Assembly (NCBI RefSeq): GCF_023073315.1
Contig: NZ_JADPJH010000010.1
Location: forward strand, 186,001-250,000
Length of the DNA stretch: 64,000 nucleotides
Reading direction: 5' to 3'
From: Bradyrhizobium sp. 1
GTDB taxonomy: Bacteria; Pseudomonadota; Alphaproteobacteria; Rhizobiales; Xanthobacteraceae
A program made the translations under genes and the position numbers. Below, in pieces: positions 17,226 through 25,549 of the stretch. Below the pieces are notes generated by a model, which worked only from the letters and a program-made list of their open reading frames with translations, made no database searches and was not told the DNA's origin. Each line of letters starts with the position of its first letter. The stretch's first letter is position 1.

Positions 17226-18281
17226 TTACTGCGAAACCGTCTGCACCACGCTCGAGATCGGACGCGTGGTCGTGCTTGCGGTCGGCACTTTCAGATCCTT
17301 CAGCACGGCCTCGTCATATTCCGGCAGCGACTGGAAGGTGGTCTTGGCCTTGATCTGCACGATCTTGTAACCGCCGGCCTTCAGCCGCGCGAGCAGCGTT
17401 GGCAGCGCCTCACCGGTGTGCTTCTGGAAGTCGTGCATCAGGACGATGCCCTTGCCGAGCTTGTCGAGCTTGGTCATTACGGTCTCGACGATCTTCTCCG
17501 GGGTGGCGCCCTTCCTGAAGTCGAAGGAATCCAGATCGGTCGACCACATTGCGACGTTGCGGGTGCCGAGATAGGTCACCATCGCCGGATTGTGCTGAAG
17601 CTGCGGGAAGCGGAAGAACGGCGCCGGGTTGGTGCCGAGCGCGAGCTTCACGGCGCTAAAGCCCTTCTCGATCTCGTCCTTGGCCTGCTGCTCCGTCATC
17701 TTCTTGCTGTTGAGATTGAGATGCGACCAGGTGTGCGTGCCGACCGTGTGGCCCTGGGCCAACACCTGGCGCAGGATTTCCGGATGCCACATCGCGTGCT
17801 TGCCGACCGAAAAGAACAGACCCTTGGTGCATTCTTCCCCAAGCGCCTTCAGCACCGCAGGCGTGTTCACCGGCCAGGGGCTGTCGTCGAAGGTCAGCAC
17901 GACTTCCTTGTCGGTGAGGAAGTCGAACTGCTTGAAAGTTTCGAAGCCGAAGCCGGGGCCGCCTGTGGTGTCGATCTCGACCACGCGGGAGACGCCCAGC
18001 GCATTCGGATTGGCGCAGGTCTGCTTCTGCTGAACCGGTATGGCCGGAGCGGGTGCGGGCGCCTGCGCAAGTGTTGTCGGCTTGTCCGCGATCGCCGCGG
18101 TGATCGAAACGTCGTCCTTGGCGGCGAGCTTGGCCTGTGCCGACAATGGATCGGCGGCACGGGCGGCAATTGTCTTGGGAGCGGCCTGATCGGCGCGCGA
18201 GGAATAATAAAACCAACCGCCGGCAGCGATCACGACCGCCGCAAGGACACTGGCCAGCATGAGGCCCAACGCATTACGCAT
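17226..18281 (-). CDS. Membrane-anchored polysaccharide deacetylase (NodB-like)
   Basis: A family-4 carbohydrate esterase domain (about residues 125-330) follows one N-terminal membrane helix (about 5-27) and an Ala/Pro linker, so the enzyme faces the periplasm. Motif 1 is LTFDDSP, motif 2 is the metal-binding HTWSH. Further landmarks are FRFPQL and the closing LMHDFQKH. Such enzymes remove acetyl groups from GlcNAc-containing glycans such as peptidoglycan or exopolysaccharide; the substrate is unknown. ATG 18281 has GGAAAGAG upstream. The gene is divergent from a small secreted protein gene, with two CRP-like sites in between that could serve either promoter. Confidence 0.92.
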   Translation of the reverse strand: MRNALGLMLASVLAAVVIAAGGWFYYSSRADQAAPKTIAARAADPLSAQAKLAAKDDVSITAAIADKPTTLAQAPAPAPAIPVQQKQTCANPNALGVSRVVEIDTTGGPGFGFETFKQFDFLTDKEVVLTFDDSPWPVNTPAVLKALGEECTKGLFFSVGKHAMWHPEILRQVLAQGHTVGTHTWSHLNLNSKKMTEQQAKDEIEKGFSAVKLALGTNPAPFFRFPQLQHNPAMVTYLGTRNVAMWSTDLDSFDFRKGATPEKIVETVMTKLDKLGKGIVLMHDFQKHTGEALPTLLARLKAGGYKIVQIKAKTTFQSLPEYDEAVLKDLKVPTASTTTRPISSVVQTVSQ

Positions 18282-18410
18282 CGCTACTCTTTCCAATTAC
18301 GCAACCAAACCAGCGGAATTCCCCGCGCGACGAGCCATTAATGCGAAGGAACAGTTAACGTGACACCAACACGACAGCGTTTGCGCCGGAATTTCAGCGA
18401 GGTGCGCCAA

Positions 18411-18426
18411 CGTGACCGATGTCACA
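18411..18426. promoter_or_regulatory. CRP-like operator 1 (distal)
   Basis: CGTGACCGATGTCACA matches TGTGA-N6-TCACA at nine of ten positions. It is 30 bases centre-to-centre from a second site, about three helical turns, in the divergent promoter region between the deacetylase and the cysteine-rich protein gene. Confidence 0.6.
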
Positions 18427-18440
18427 GTTGGGGTGCGGCC

Positions 18441-18456
18441 CGTGACCGTCATCACA
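18441..18456. promoter_or_regulatory. CRP-like operator 2 (proximal)
   Basis: CGTGACCGTCATCACA matches TGTGA-N6-TCACA at nine of ten positions and ends 77 bases before ATG 18534. The two sites share the bases CGTGACCG and TCACAG, which suggests duplication or strong selection. Confidence 0.6.
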
Positions 18457-18533
18457 GTAGAAACTGTTTTGCTGGAGCATCGTAGTTCCCATCAACAACG
18501 GGCCCGCTACGGCGGCGCCAATGGGAGCTTCAA

Positions 18534-18839
18534 ATGACCACCTCTCTGAACACCAAGTCCCTGACTAGCAAGATCTGCGACACCAGCCTGGCTTTGGGCT
18601 TTGCCGCCATCATCTCGATCGCTTCGACGACCTCGAGCTTCGCCTTCTCGGCGGAAGCACAGCAGCAGTGCACCGGCGACGCCTTCCGTCTGTGCTCGTC
18701 GGAAATCCCCAACATCCCGAAGATCACGGCGTGCATGATGAAGCATCGCACGGATCTGAGCGCCGGCTGCCGCGCGGTGATGGACAAGGACCTCGCCAAG
18801 GGCGCGTCCCGCAAGGTCGCTGACGCCCAGGACCAGTAA
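18534..18839 (+). CDS. Secreted cysteine-rich repeat protein
   Basis: The 101-residue protein has a long N-terminal signal (about residues 1-42, hydrophobic core LALGFAAIISIA) and one copy of a four-cysteine repeat. That repeat is C-TGDAFRL-C, a 13-residue spacer, C-MMKHRTDLSAG-C. This matches the Cys_rich_FGFR (GLG1-type) repeat, in which the cysteines pair as disulfides and the second half carries 'CLxxNxxxLSxxC'. Function in bacteria is unknown. The ATG follows GGGAG. Twin CRP-like sites precede it. A paralogue follows at 19010-19225, separated by a hairpin. Confidence 0.82.
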   Translation: MTTSLNTKSLTSKICDTSLALGFAAIISIASTTSSFAFSAEAQQQCTGDAFRLCSSEIPNIPKITACMMKHRTDLSAGCRAVMDKDLAKGASRKVADAQDQ

Positions 18840-18888
18840 GAGCTCAACTCAAGATCGTTGCGTCGGCTAGCTCCCCTCGCGATGTGCG

Positions 18889-18907
18889 CCCCGGCATCAA
18901 GCCGGGG
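18889..18907 (+). terminator. Hairpin after the cysteine-rich protein gene
   Basis: A 7-bp perfect GC stem CCCCGGC / GCCGGGG with loop ATCAA lies 50 bases after the stop codon at 18839. There is no T-tract, so the terminator role rests on stem strength and place. Confidence 0.45.
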
Positions 18908-19009
18908 CCACGCGGTGGTGCCATCCAGCCTGCCAATAAAGCCGTTGCGGCTCAGGGATCGTCGCACTAGCTTCGCCCGCACGTTCTTCCGGGTAAGAGG
19001 CATTACGCG

Positions 19010-19225
19010 ATGACCAGATTTCTTTTCACTGTTTCTTTGATTCTGTGCGCGTCCAGCGCATCCGCGCAACAGCAGCCCGGCCACGATGCCTGCGCGCGCG
19101 ACGTCACGCGCTTCTGCCGCCCCGTGATGAACAATGGCGATCAGGCGGTGCTCGCGTGCCTCAAGCAGAATCGTAGCAAGCTGACCAAAGGCTGCGAGAA
19201 GGTGCTGACGGATCACGGCCAGTAG
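19010..19225 (+). CDS. Secreted cysteine-rich repeat protein, short paralogue
   Basis: The 71-residue product begins with a Sec signal peptide (MTRFLFTVSLILCASSASA). A single four-cysteine repeat follows: CARDVTRFCRPVMNNGDQ, then CLKQNRSKLTKGC. This is closer to the Cys_rich_FGFR consensus (DVxxFC, CLxxN, LxxxC) than the neighbour at 18534. It ends almost immediately after the repeat, so it is a minimal one-repeat secreted protein. The signal peptide also carries a cysteine (about residue 13). The role is unknown; the pair could be periplasmic or exported disulfide-bonded binding proteins. It converges with the MFS gene 30 bases downstream. Confidence 0.82.
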   Translation: MTRFLFTVSLILCASSASAQQQPGHDACARDVTRFCRPVMNNGDQAVLACLKQNRSKLTKGCEKVLTDHGQ

Positions 19226-19254
19226 GACGCGGCGTCGTAGCCACGAAGCAAGGC

Positions 19255-20943
19255 CTACGTGCTGCTCCCGGCCGCGGTCGCAACCACGGGCAGCACTTCC
19301 GCACTCGCGCGATCCGGCGTCTCTTCCTTCCAGCGCACCGAGCCGAACGGACGCTCCAGCATGCGGCGGATCCGCACCGGATCGGGACCGATGTGATAGT
19401 CGATCGCCTGCTGATGCAGCGCGCGTTCGGACTGGGTCGAACGGTTGCGCTGGCGCAAATAGTCGAACCAGGTCGGGCAGTGATAGCGCTCGGTCCACAA
19501 TTCCGGATCGGCGATATCGCGCGCGATCGACCAGCCGTAAGCGCCGTTGCGCTGCCGGGAGAGCTGCACATCCTGCATCACGTTGTGGAACGCGCGTGCG
19601 TTCTCCTGCGAGACCCTATATTCGATCTCGACCACCAAGGGACCGCTGCGGCCGGTGATCGACAGCTTCACCTCGGGATCGGCCAGCACGTCGGCATCCT
19701 CGTTGCGCGCGCCAACGCGCGGCATCGTCAACCACAGTCCGAGCAGCGGTGAGATCAGCATCAGGCCGGCCGCTGTCAGCAGCGCGACCTCGACGCCGGC
19801 ATAGTCGGTGAGATGGCCCCAGCCCCAAGCGCCGATCGCGATGCCACCGGAGATCGAGGCCTGGAACGCCGCGAGCGAGCGGCCCGCGACCCAGCGCGGC
19901 GCCGAGAGCTGCACGCCGATATTGAACAGAGCCACCGCCGCCATCCACACCGCGCCGGCGAGCACCAGCGCGGCCGCGGTCAGCACCGGCTCACTGCTCA
20001 CCGCAAGCGCGGCCATCGCGAATGCCATCGAGATGGTGCAGGCGCGGATCGCGGCCTCGCCGCTCATGCGCTTGCGCAGTTCGTGGATATTGAGCGCGCC
20101 GACCACGGCACCCATGCCGAAGGCACCGAGCATGATGCCGTAGGTCTGCGCGCCGCCATGGAGGAGATCGCGCGCCACCAACGGCATCAGCGCCATGATG
20201 GCACCGCCGCACAGGCCCATCACCAGCGTGCGCAACAGCACGATCTTGATCGGCGGCGAATTGGTGATGTAGCGGAAGCCCGAGACCATGGCGCGGTTGA
20301 GTTTTTCCCGCGGCAGCCGCGAGGGCTCGGTGTTGCGCCGCCAGAGCAGCAGCACCACCAGCAGCGGCAGATAGAGGATCGCGTTGCAGGCAAAGGCAGC
20401 CACCGCGCCGAGCGAGGCGACGATGACGCCGCCGACCGCGGGACCGAAGCTGCGCGCGATGTTATAGCTGATGCCGTTGAGCGCGACGGCCGACGGCAGG
20501 GCTTCGGGCGGCACCTGCTCGCTGACCGAGGATTGCCAGGCCGGGCCGAACAGCGCGTTGCCGCTGCCGACGACGAAGCAGAAGGCAAGCAGCGTTTCCG
20601 GCGTGATCAGCTTGAGCCAGGCCAGCACCGTCAGCGCCGTCGCGCCGGTCAGCGCAATCGCGAGCGAGACCAAGGTGACGATGCGGCGGTCATACATGTC
20701 GGCAATGGCGCCGGCCGGCATCGAGATCAGCATGATCGGCAGCATCAAGGCGGTCTGCACCAGCGCGACCTTGTCCGCCGAGGCCGCCATCTGCGTCATC
20801 GCCCAAGCCGCGCCCACGCCCTGGATCAACAGGCCGAGATTGGAGAGCAGGCTGGCGAGCCAGATGCGCCGGAACACGGTGTAGCGCAGCGGCGCGGTGA
20901 TGCCGTCGGCCGCAATTTTCTGACGGTTCGACTGCTCGGTCAT
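19255..20943 (-). CDS. MFS exporter (EntS-like) with a fused C-terminal soluble domain
   Basis: The first 400 residues form a 12-helix major facilitator of the MFS_3/EntS type, drug or siderophore efflux. Landmarks are VFRRIWLASLLSNLG at the N-terminus, the loop ADMYDRRIV (the family's DxxxRR motif) and SYNIARSFGPAVGG. After the last helix come about 150 soluble residues (VEIEYRVSQENARAFHNVMQ, then ERYHCPTWFDYLRQ). This tail has the look of an antibiotic-biosynthesis-monooxygenase-type dimeric barrel. ATG 20943 with GGAAGGGG upstream is the preferred start, giving 562 residues. The substrate is unknown. It stands alone, divergent from the hydrolase gene. Confidence 0.88.
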   Translation of the reverse strand: MTEQSNRQKIAADGITAPLRYTVFRRIWLASLLSNLGLLIQGVGAAWAMTQMAASADKVALVQTALMLPIMLISMPAGAIADMYDRRIVTLVSLAIALTGATALTVLAWLKLITPETLLAFCFVVGSGNALFGPAWQSSVSEQVPPEALPSAVALNGISYNIARSFGPAVGGVIVASLGAVAAFACNAILYLPLLVVLLLWRRNTEPSRLPREKLNRAMVSGFRYITNSPPIKIVLLRTLVMGLCGGAIMALMPLVARDLLHGGAQTYGIMLGAFGMGAVVGALNIHELRKRMSGEAAIRACTISMAFAMAALAVSSEPVLTAAALVLAGAVWMAAVALFNIGVQLSAPRWVAGRSLAAFQASISGGIAIGAWGWGHLTDYAGVEVALLTAAGLMLISPLLGLWLTMPRVGARNEDADVLADPEVKLSITGRSGPLVVEIEYRVSQENARAFHNVMQDVQLSRQRNGAYGWSIARDIADPELWTERYHCPTWFDYLRQRNRSTQSERALHQQAIDYHIGPDPVRIRRMLERPFGSVRWKEETPDRASAEVLPVVATAAGSST

Positions 20944-21092
20944 ATCCCCTTCCAAATGGGCTGGCAGAAGTGGTGTTGGAGTGATCTTGGGTGATTCCGG
21001 CACGATCAGTGATGCCCGCGAAAGTCCTTCGCTGTCCAGTGGTTAGGCCGCTATAAGCGGTGCAAAGACGCAGGTTTTGCCGGGAGGAACAG

Positions 21093-22463
21093 ATGGAGCT
21101 GTCGCGACGCACGATCTTGCTGGGGGCGGGCAGCTTGCCTTTCGCAATTGCGAGCGTCCGGATGGACGCTTTCGCTCAAGCCGCGCCCGCGGCGCCCGTC
21201 ACCGAAGTGCCGCCGATCCTGTTCGTCCATGGCAATGGCGACTACGACGCGCTCTGGAAGACGTCCTTATGGCGGATGGAGTCCAACGGCATCGCACGCG
21301 ATCGCATGATGGCGATCAATTTCACCGATCCCAATGCACGAAGCGACGATAAGGTCGAGCAAGCCAACCGCTCCTCGACCGAGGATCAGCGCCGCGAGCT
21401 CGCCGCTGCCATTGCTGAGCTGAAGCGCCGCACCGGGGCACCTCGCGTGGCACTGGTCGGCAGCTCGCGCGGCGGCTACGCCATCCGCAACGTCATCAAG
21501 AATGGCGGCGCCGGTGATGTCAGCCACGCCGTGCTGTGCGGCACGCCCAATCACGGCGTGTTCGCGACCGACGACCAGCCGAACAACGAGTTCAACGGCC
21601 GCGGCACGTTCCTGCGCGGCCTGAACGAGGGCGATAGCGAGGTGACGCCGGGCACGGCCTTCCTTACGCTTCGCAGCGACGGCATGGACAAATACGCGCA
21701 AGCTGACGGCCGCTTCATCGGCAAGCCCGGTACGCCGACCGGTGTCACCGTCGAAGGGCCGGAGCTGAAAGGCGCGACCAATCTGGTGCTCGGCGCGCTC
21801 GATCATCGCGAGGTGGCGTTCCATCCACGCGCCTTCCGCGAAATCTACAAATTCATCGCGGGACGTGAGCCCGCGCGCATCGCGATAGTCCCTGAACAGA
21901 GCGTCAGACTGGGCGGCCTCGTCACGGGCACGCCCGGCGGCGTGTCGACCAATCGCCCGGTGGTGGGTGCAACCGTCGATATCTTCCGCGTCGATCCTGA
22001 TACCGGTGAACGCAAAGGTGGTGCCGTGCATAGCGCGAAGACCGGTGCCGATGGTCGCTGGGGGCCGGCGCAGGTCGATCCCGCCTGGTCGCTCGAATTT
22101 GTCCTGACGTCGCCGGATGCGCCGACGACCCACTTTTACCGCTCGCCTTTCCCGCGCTCGTCCGACGTCGTACATTTGCGCGCCTCCCGTCCGCTCGGAC
22201 CGGCGGACAAGGACGCCGGAGCCGTCGTGATCATGTCGCGGCCGCGGGGCTATTTGGGCCTGCCGCGGGACGTGGTGCTGTTCGACGGCAAGGAGCCCGC
22301 CGACGTCAAGCCAGGCGTGCCCACGGATTCGGCAGCAACCTTGCGGCTTCCAATCGGCGAGGTCGGGCGTTACATCGTGGCCCAATTTGGCGAAGAACGA
22401 ATTGTGGCACGCCTCTGGCCCGCCGCCGAGAACAGGATTGCGATTGCCGAGCTGACTTACTAG
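21093..22463 (+). CDS. Tat-exported alpha/beta hydrolase with C-terminal beta domain
   Basis: The 456-residue protein begins with a twin-arginine-like signal (SRRTILLGAGSLPFA, about residues 4-18), so it is probably exported folded. The hydrolase domain shows the strand ILFVHGNGDYD (about 45-55) and the nucleophile elbow GSSRGG, followed by CGTPNHGV, which is typical of lipase-class enzymes acting on bulky esters. Residues about 275-450 form a beta-rich domain (GGLVTGTPGGVSTNRPVVGA) resembling an Ig-like or carboxypeptidase-regulatory fold. ATG 21093 follows GGGAGGAAC. The cytochrome P450 gene starts 34 bases later, so the two are probably one operon. Substrate unknown. Confidence 0.85.
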   Translation: MELSRRTILLGAGSLPFAIASVRMDAFAQAAPAAPVTEVPPILFVHGNGDYDALWKTSLWRMESNGIARDRMMAINFTDPNARSDDKVEQANRSSTEDQRRELAAAIAELKRRTGAPRVALVGSSRGGYAIRNVIKNGGAGDVSHAVLCGTPNHGVFATDDQPNNEFNGRGTFLRGLNEGDSEVTPGTAFLTLRSDGMDKYAQADGRFIGKPGTPTGVTVEGPELKGATNLVLGALDHREVAFHPRAFREIYKFIAGREPARIAIVPEQSVRLGGLVTGTPGGVSTNRPVVGATVDIFRVDPDTGERKGGAVHSAKTGADGRWGPAQVDPAWSLEFVLTSPDAPTTHFYRSPFPRSSDVVHLRASRPLGPADKDAGAVVIMSRPRGYLGLPRDVVLFDGKEPADVKPGVPTDSAATLRLPIGEVGRYIVAQFGEERIVARLWPAAENRIAIAELTY

Positions 22464-22497
22464 CTATTTGCCTGCGTCCCATCTGCGGGAGAGAGCC

Positions 22498-23865
22498 ATG
22501 AACATCGCCAGCGTGCGTCGGCCCATCATCCCTCCGACGCCGCCGCGTGCACCCGACGACATGTCGTTCTTCAGCCGGATCGCGGTGATCAGGCAGAACA
22601 TGATCGCAACCTGGGGGCAGCGCGCCTATGAGGAAGACGTCATCAAGGGACGCTTCTTCCTCCGCAATAGTTTTATCCTGAACCAGCCGGATGCGATCCG
22701 GCACGTGCTGCTCAGCAATTACGAGAATTATTCGCGCACGCCGGCGGGCATCCGCATGCTGCGCCCCGTACTCGGCGACGGCCTCCTGATCGCCGAAGGT
22801 CACGACTGGACGTTTCAGCGCAGAACGCTCGCACCTGCCTTTACGCCGCGCGCGACCGCAAACCTCGTCCCGCACATGACGGCGGTGCTCGACGAGACCA
22901 TCGTGAAGCTCGATACGCAGGCGGGCGCGCCGATCGATCTGCGCGAGATCATGCAGCGTATGACGCTGGAGATCGCCGGGCGAACCATGTTCTCGTTCGG
23001 CATGGACCGGCACGGCCCCACCTTGCGCAACTTCGTCATGGAATATGGCGAGCGGCTGGGACGGCCCTATCTCCTCGACATGCTGCTGCCGGTGTCCTGG
23101 CCGACCCCGATGGATCGGGCTCGCGGCCGTTTCCGGAAGCGCTGGACCGAATTCGTCGCAATGCTGATCGCCGAGCGTCGCAAGATGGGCAAGAAAGACG
23201 GCGCGCCGCCGCGCGACCTGTTCGATCTCATGGACGAGGCGCGCGATCCTGAAACCGGCAAAGGTTTTTCCGACGAGCAGCTCGTCGACGAGGTCGCGAC
23301 CATGATTCTCGCGGGCCACGAGACCACGGCGACCGCGCTGTTCTGGGCGCTCTATCTGCTGGCGCTCGATCCGGAGACGCAAGAAGAAGTCGCATCCGAA
23401 ACCCGCGGCGAACATCTCGACAGCATGGCCGACATCGATCGCCAGAAATTCACTCGCGCCGTGATCGACGAGACAACGCGGCTCTATCCGCCGGCCTTCC
23501 TGATCGCGCGCGCGGCGCGTGAGAAGGACAACGCGGCCGGAATCGAGATCGGCAAGGGCGACATCATCATGATCGCGCCGTGGCTGCTGCACCGGCACGA
23601 GAAGCTGTGGGATCAGCCGAACGCGTTCATTCCAAAGCGCTTCATGTCGAAAGAGGCGCCCGACCGGTTCGCCTATTTGCCGTTCGGTGCGGGTCCTCGC
23701 GTCTGCATCGGCGCGCCGTTCGCACAAGCCGAATCGGTGCTGGCGCTGGCCCGGCTGATCGGCGCGTTCCGTGTCGAGCTGGCCGACAGGGTTCCGGTGG
23801 TTCCGCATGGCGTCGTCACGACCCAGCCGGACCGCTCACCTCTCTTCAGCATCACGCGTCGGTGA
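22498..23865 (+). CDS. Cytochrome P450
   Basis: The 455-residue protein is a soluble bacterial cytochrome P450 monooxygenase. It shows the I-helix oxygen-activation motif AGHETTATALFW, the K-helix ExxR (ETTRLYPP), a PERF-like segment and the haem-binding loop FGAGPRVCIG, whose cysteine (about 403) ligates the iron. No redox partner is fused, and none is encoded next to it, so ferredoxin and reductase must come from elsewhere. ATG 22498 has GGGAGAGAG upstream. It follows the Tat hydrolase gene closely. The proline-rich N-terminus (RRPIIPPTPPRAP) precedes the catalytic fold. The substrate cannot be read from the sequence. Confidence 0.95.
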   Translation: MNIASVRRPIIPPTPPRAPDDMSFFSRIAVIRQNMIATWGQRAYEEDVIKGRFFLRNSFILNQPDAIRHVLLSNYENYSRTPAGIRMLRPVLGDGLLIAEGHDWTFQRRTLAPAFTPRATANLVPHMTAVLDETIVKLDTQAGAPIDLREIMQRMTLEIAGRTMFSFGMDRHGPTLRNFVMEYGERLGRPYLLDMLLPVSWPTPMDRARGRFRKRWTEFVAMLIAERRKMGKKDGAPPRDLFDLMDEARDPETGKGFSDEQLVDEVATMILAGHETTATALFWALYLLALDPETQEEVASETRGEHLDSMADIDRQKFTRAVIDETTRLYPPAFLIARAAREKDNAAGIEIGKGDIIMIAPWLLHRHEKLWDQPNAFIPKRFMSKEAPDRFAYLPFGAGPRVCIGAPFAQAESVLALARLIGAFRVELADRVPVVPHGVVTTQPDRSPLFSITRR

Positions 23866-23916
23866 CAGACATTCTGTCTGACCGATGGCGTGATCCAACA
23901 CAGATAGAGTTACGCC

Positions 23917-25326
23917 ATGAGCGACATCCAGGCCCAGTTTTCCGTTCTCAAGCAGACCGCCGATGCGAAGGTGGTCGACGCGATCGCGCGCCTGATCGAG
24001 GATGGCGAGGACCACGAGCTCAATCGTGTCAACGTGCTCGACTTCGCCACGCAGCATGGCCTCGACGAAGAGCAGGCGATCTCGGGCTTCCTGCATTCAG
24101 CACGACTCGGGCTGTTCGATCTCGGCTGGAACGTGCTGTGCCCGGGCTGCGGCGGCGTGCTGGGCGCCCACTCGACGCTAAAGGCGCTCAAGCCGGATGA
24201 TTATCACTGCGCGCTTTGCGCCTGCGGCTACAAGGCCTCCGTCGACGATCAGGTCGAGGTCTCCTTCACCGTGAATCCGCGCGTGCGGCGCATCGCGGCA
24301 CACGACCCTGATACGCTTCCGGTGTGGGAGTATTTCAGGCAGGTGTTCTGGAGCTCCGGAGTCGATTTCAACAAGGAGTCGTTCGCGACATTGTCCAACG
24401 AGGTGACGCTCGACACGCTGGAGCTGCCGGCCGGCGAGAAGGCGACCATGTCGCTGCAATTGCCGAACGACTTCATCATCATCTTCGAGCCGGTCACCCA
24501 CGCCGCCCATTTCATCGACGTGCAGGGCGAGCCGACCAAGGACCGCCAGCAGCTCGCCATCATGTACAACAGGGTGCAGGCGCCGACGGGGACCACGACC
24601 ATGCGGCCGGGTCCGCTGCGGCTGTCGCTGGAGAACCAGGCTGGCGTGCGCGTGCTGCCGTCGGTGTTCATCGCGGCCGAAGCGCTCCATCATCTCATCG
24701 GCAAGCGCAAGCCGTTCCTCACCGCCAAGCGGATGCTGTCGAACCAGACTTTTCGCGATGTATTCAAGGCGGACAATCTCAGTCTCGACCAGCGGCTCCA
24801 GATCACCTCGCTGACCTTCCTGTTCACCGATCTGAAGGGCTCGACCGCGCTCTACGAGCGGGTCGGCGATCTCGCCGCCTTCGATCTCGTGCGCGCGCAT
24901 TTCCATGCGCTGCTCGAGATCATCTCCTCGGAGAAAGGCGCGGTGGTGAAGACGATCGGCGACGCCGTGATGGCGACCTTCGTCCGTCCCGAGCATGCGA
25001 TCGTCGCGGGTTTGCGGATGCGCTCGGCGATGGAGGAGCTCAACAAGAAGCGCGAGACGGCCGATCTCATCGTCAAGATCGGCATCCACGAAGGGCCATG
25101 CCTCGCGGTGATGCTCAACGAGCGGCAGGATTATTTCGGCCAGACCGTCAACATCGCCGCACGCGTGCAGAGCCTCTCGACCGCGCAGGAGATTCACATC
25201 ACCGGTCCGGTGCTGGACGCACCGGCGGTCGCCGCGGTGCTCGAGCAGCGCGCAATCAAGCCGATCCAGAAGCAAGCCGCACTGCGCGGCATCGCCGACA
25301 AGATGGTGGTGTACGAGATCCCGTGA
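23917..25326 (+). CDS. Adenylate/guanylate cyclase with zinc-ribbon-like N-terminus (DUF5939 type)
   Basis: The C-terminal class III cyclase domain (about 285-440) has metal aspartates in FTDLKGST and GDAVMATF and the Asn/Arg pair in GQTVNIAARVQS; the Lys in VVKTIGD and Asp of QDYFG agree with ATP use. The N-terminal 280 residues carry two CxxC-like pairs (CPGCGG and CALCACG, about 72-106) that could bind zinc, then a beta-rich region of the DUF5939 kind. There is no membrane segment. Cytoplasmic cAMP synthesis is the likely role, with the N-terminus as sensor. It begins 51 bases after the P450 gene and may be expressed with it. A palindromic repeat follows the stop. Confidence 0.9.
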   Translation: MSDIQAQFSVLKQTADAKVVDAIARLIEDGEDHELNRVNVLDFATQHGLDEEQAISGFLHSARLGLFDLGWNVLCPGCGGVLGAHSTLKALKPDDYHCALCACGYKASVDDQVEVSFTVNPRVRRIAAHDPDTLPVWEYFRQVFWSSGVDFNKESFATLSNEVTLDTLELPAGEKATMSLQLPNDFIIIFEPVTHAAHFIDVQGEPTKDRQQLAIMYNRVQAPTGTTTMRPGPLRLSLENQAGVRVLPSVFIAAEALHHLIGKRKPFLTAKRMLSNQTFRDVFKADNLSLDQRLQITSLTFLFTDLKGSTALYERVGDLAAFDLVRAHFHALLEIISSEKGAVVKTIGDAVMATFVRPEHAIVAGLRMRSAMEELNKKRETADLIVKIGIHEGPCLAVMLNERQDYFGQTVNIAARVQSLSTAQEIHITGPVLDAPAVAAVLEQRAIKPIQKQAALRGIADKMVVYEIP

Positions 25327-25333
25327 GGGCGTC

Positions 25334-25420
25334 CGTCATTGCGAGGAGCCCTTGCGACGAAGCGATCCAGACTGCCTCCGCGGAAAGATTCCGGATTGCT
25401 TCGCTCCGCTCGCAATGACG
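25334..25420. repeat. Dispersed palindrome, family A copy 1
   Basis: The element is bounded by CGTCATTGCGAG and CTCGCAATGACG and contains an inner pair of GCGATCCAGA / GGATTGCTTCG. It lies just after a cyclase gene. Four other copies are at 35635, 48355, 51407 and 51995. Confidence 0.9.
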
Positions 25421-25549
25421 GGTGGGGAACAGATTGCTGAAACGTAATACGCGCGCGGAACTGACGCACATTGCGCCGGTTGAGTTTCCCGCTCATATAA
25501 TGCTGGTAACGGCCGCGTCTCGCGGCGTCATCGATTTCGGTAGGACTCC

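Noticed and set aside
22306..23808. 500-codon minus-strand frame opposite the P450 gene
   Set aside because: A complete shadow of the P450 gene with its clear haem motif.
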